Assembly (NCBI GenBank): GCA_041609995.1
Contig: JBFIPU010000055.1
Span: forward strand, 1 to 17,471
Direction: 5' to 3'
DNA: 17,471 nucleotides
Origin: JABDOU01 sp041609995
Lineage (GTDB): Bacteria > Actinomycetota > Acidimicrobiia > Spongiisociales > SHLN01
Under the pieces are notes generated by a model, which saw only the letters and a program-made list of their open reading frames with translations, did no database searches and was not told the DNA's origin. Below, in pieces: positions 17,016 through 17,471 of this stretch (its first letter is position 1; every line of letters starts with the position of its first letter). Position numbers and translations under genes: made by a program.

Positions 17016-17471
17016 GTGGATAACCGGGAACTCGAGGAAACGCTCTGCCGCCTGCCCGCGATCGATGCGGTCCGCGTCATCTCCGACGGCGAGCGGGTCG
17101 CTGAGGTTCATGTGCTGGCGTCACCGTCGAAGGCGGCCAAGCAGGTCGTGCGTGACATTCAGAGCCTCGCGATGGCCCGATATGGGGTCGGGATCGATCG
17201 GCGCACGATCTCGGTGGTGCAGATCACGCCGGAAGATCGCAACGCCGAACTGGAGCGCCCGGCCATCGCCGGGATCGTCGAACAACCCACCGGTTCCACT
17301 ACCGAAGCAACAGTCAACCTCTCCTGGCAAGGCAACCTCTACGAGGGACGGGCCGTCGGCCCCGCCGCCACGTCGGCCCGCCTCCGCCTCATCGGAGAGG
17401 CCACCCTCCGGGCGCTGGAGCAGGCGCTGGGCGGTGACCAGATGATGCAACTCGATTCCGTCGGCGTCGCA
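17016..17471 (+). CDS. Conserved-looking hypothetical protein, N-terminal part
   Basis: Starts at GTG 17016 and stays open for 152 codons to the right edge, so the C-terminus is missing. Third positions are strongly GC-rich, as expected for a real gene here. Two halves are visible. Residues 1-75 look like a small alpha/beta domain (LPAIDAVRVISDGERVAEVHVLA, then KQVVRDIQSLAMARYGVGIDRRTISVVQI), resembling an ACT-like fold. Residues 100-150 form a second unit (VNLSWQGNLYEGRAVGPAATSARLRLIGEATLRALEQAL). I have a general impression of similar KQVVRDIQS/ISVVQ proteins in actinobacteria and thermophilic Firmicutes, with no known function. The divergent HD-GYP operon lies 554 bases away. Confidence 0.75.
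   Translation, partial: MDNRELEETLCRLPAIDAVRVISDGERVAEVHVLASPSKAAKQVVRDIQSLAMARYGVGIDRRTISVVQITPEDRNAELERPAIAGIVEQPTGSTTEATVNLSWQGNLYEGRAVGPAATSARLRLIGEATLRALEQALGGDQMMQLDSVGVA

Overview
The window is about 17.5 kb of GC-rich, tightly packed bacterial chromosome. It looks actinobacterial: GC-rich third codon positions, GTG and TTG starts alongside ATG, an AcnA-type aconitase, a short sulfite-oxidase-like protein and DUF5317/HD-GYP genes. An uncultured Acidimicrobiia-like or Thermoleophilia-like lineage is my guess; the sequence does not settle it. I see no tRNA, rRNA, CRISPR array, transposase or phage gene. Every gene reads as vertically inherited housekeeping or accessory metabolism.

Layout. 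1-417: C-terminal end of an acyl-CoA/acetyl-CoA synthetase. 427-2256: GH42 beta-galactosidase. 2253-3491 (minus): MFS transporter. 3583-6255: aconitase. 6252-8333 (minus): a probable operon of two tandem Yip1-family membrane proteins and a cystathionine gamma-synthase/lyase family PLP enzyme. 8384-8821 (minus): SRPBCC protein. 8867-9478 (minus): molybdopterin sulfite-oxidase-like protein. 9515-11289: thioredoxin-fold lipoprotein overlapping a type II NADH dehydrogenase. 11286-12847 (minus): DUF2157-like membrane protein followed by a single-pass exported protein. 12977-13573: DUF5317 membrane protein. 13574-13874: non-coding stretch full of palindromes. 13875-16461 (minus): two overlapping membrane HD-domain genes, a near-canonical HD-GYP and a degenerate paralogue. 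16462-17015: hairpin-rich non-coding region that would be the leader of the HD-GYP operon. 17016 to the end: start of a conserved-looking hypothetical protein with no stop inside the window.

Two patterns run through the window. First, about eight operon-first genes have no Shine-Dalgarno sequence but carry a TANNNT -10-like hexamer 6-7 bases before the start codon (a ninth has GATACT), which suggests mostly leaderless transcription. Aconitase and NDH-2, by contrast, have clear ribosome binding sites. Second, three of the four convergent gene pairs end on a shared CTAG, so the two TAG stop codons overlap and no intergenic terminator is possible.

Functionally the region mixes redox and central metabolism (aconitase, NDH-2, thioredoxin lipoprotein, sulfite-oxidase-like protein), sugar metabolism (GH42, perhaps the neighbouring MFS) and a likely cyclic-di-GMP turnover unit (HD-GYP plus degenerate HD protein, with DUF5317 next door). 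The least explained parts are the structured leader of that unit and the palindrome cluster after it.
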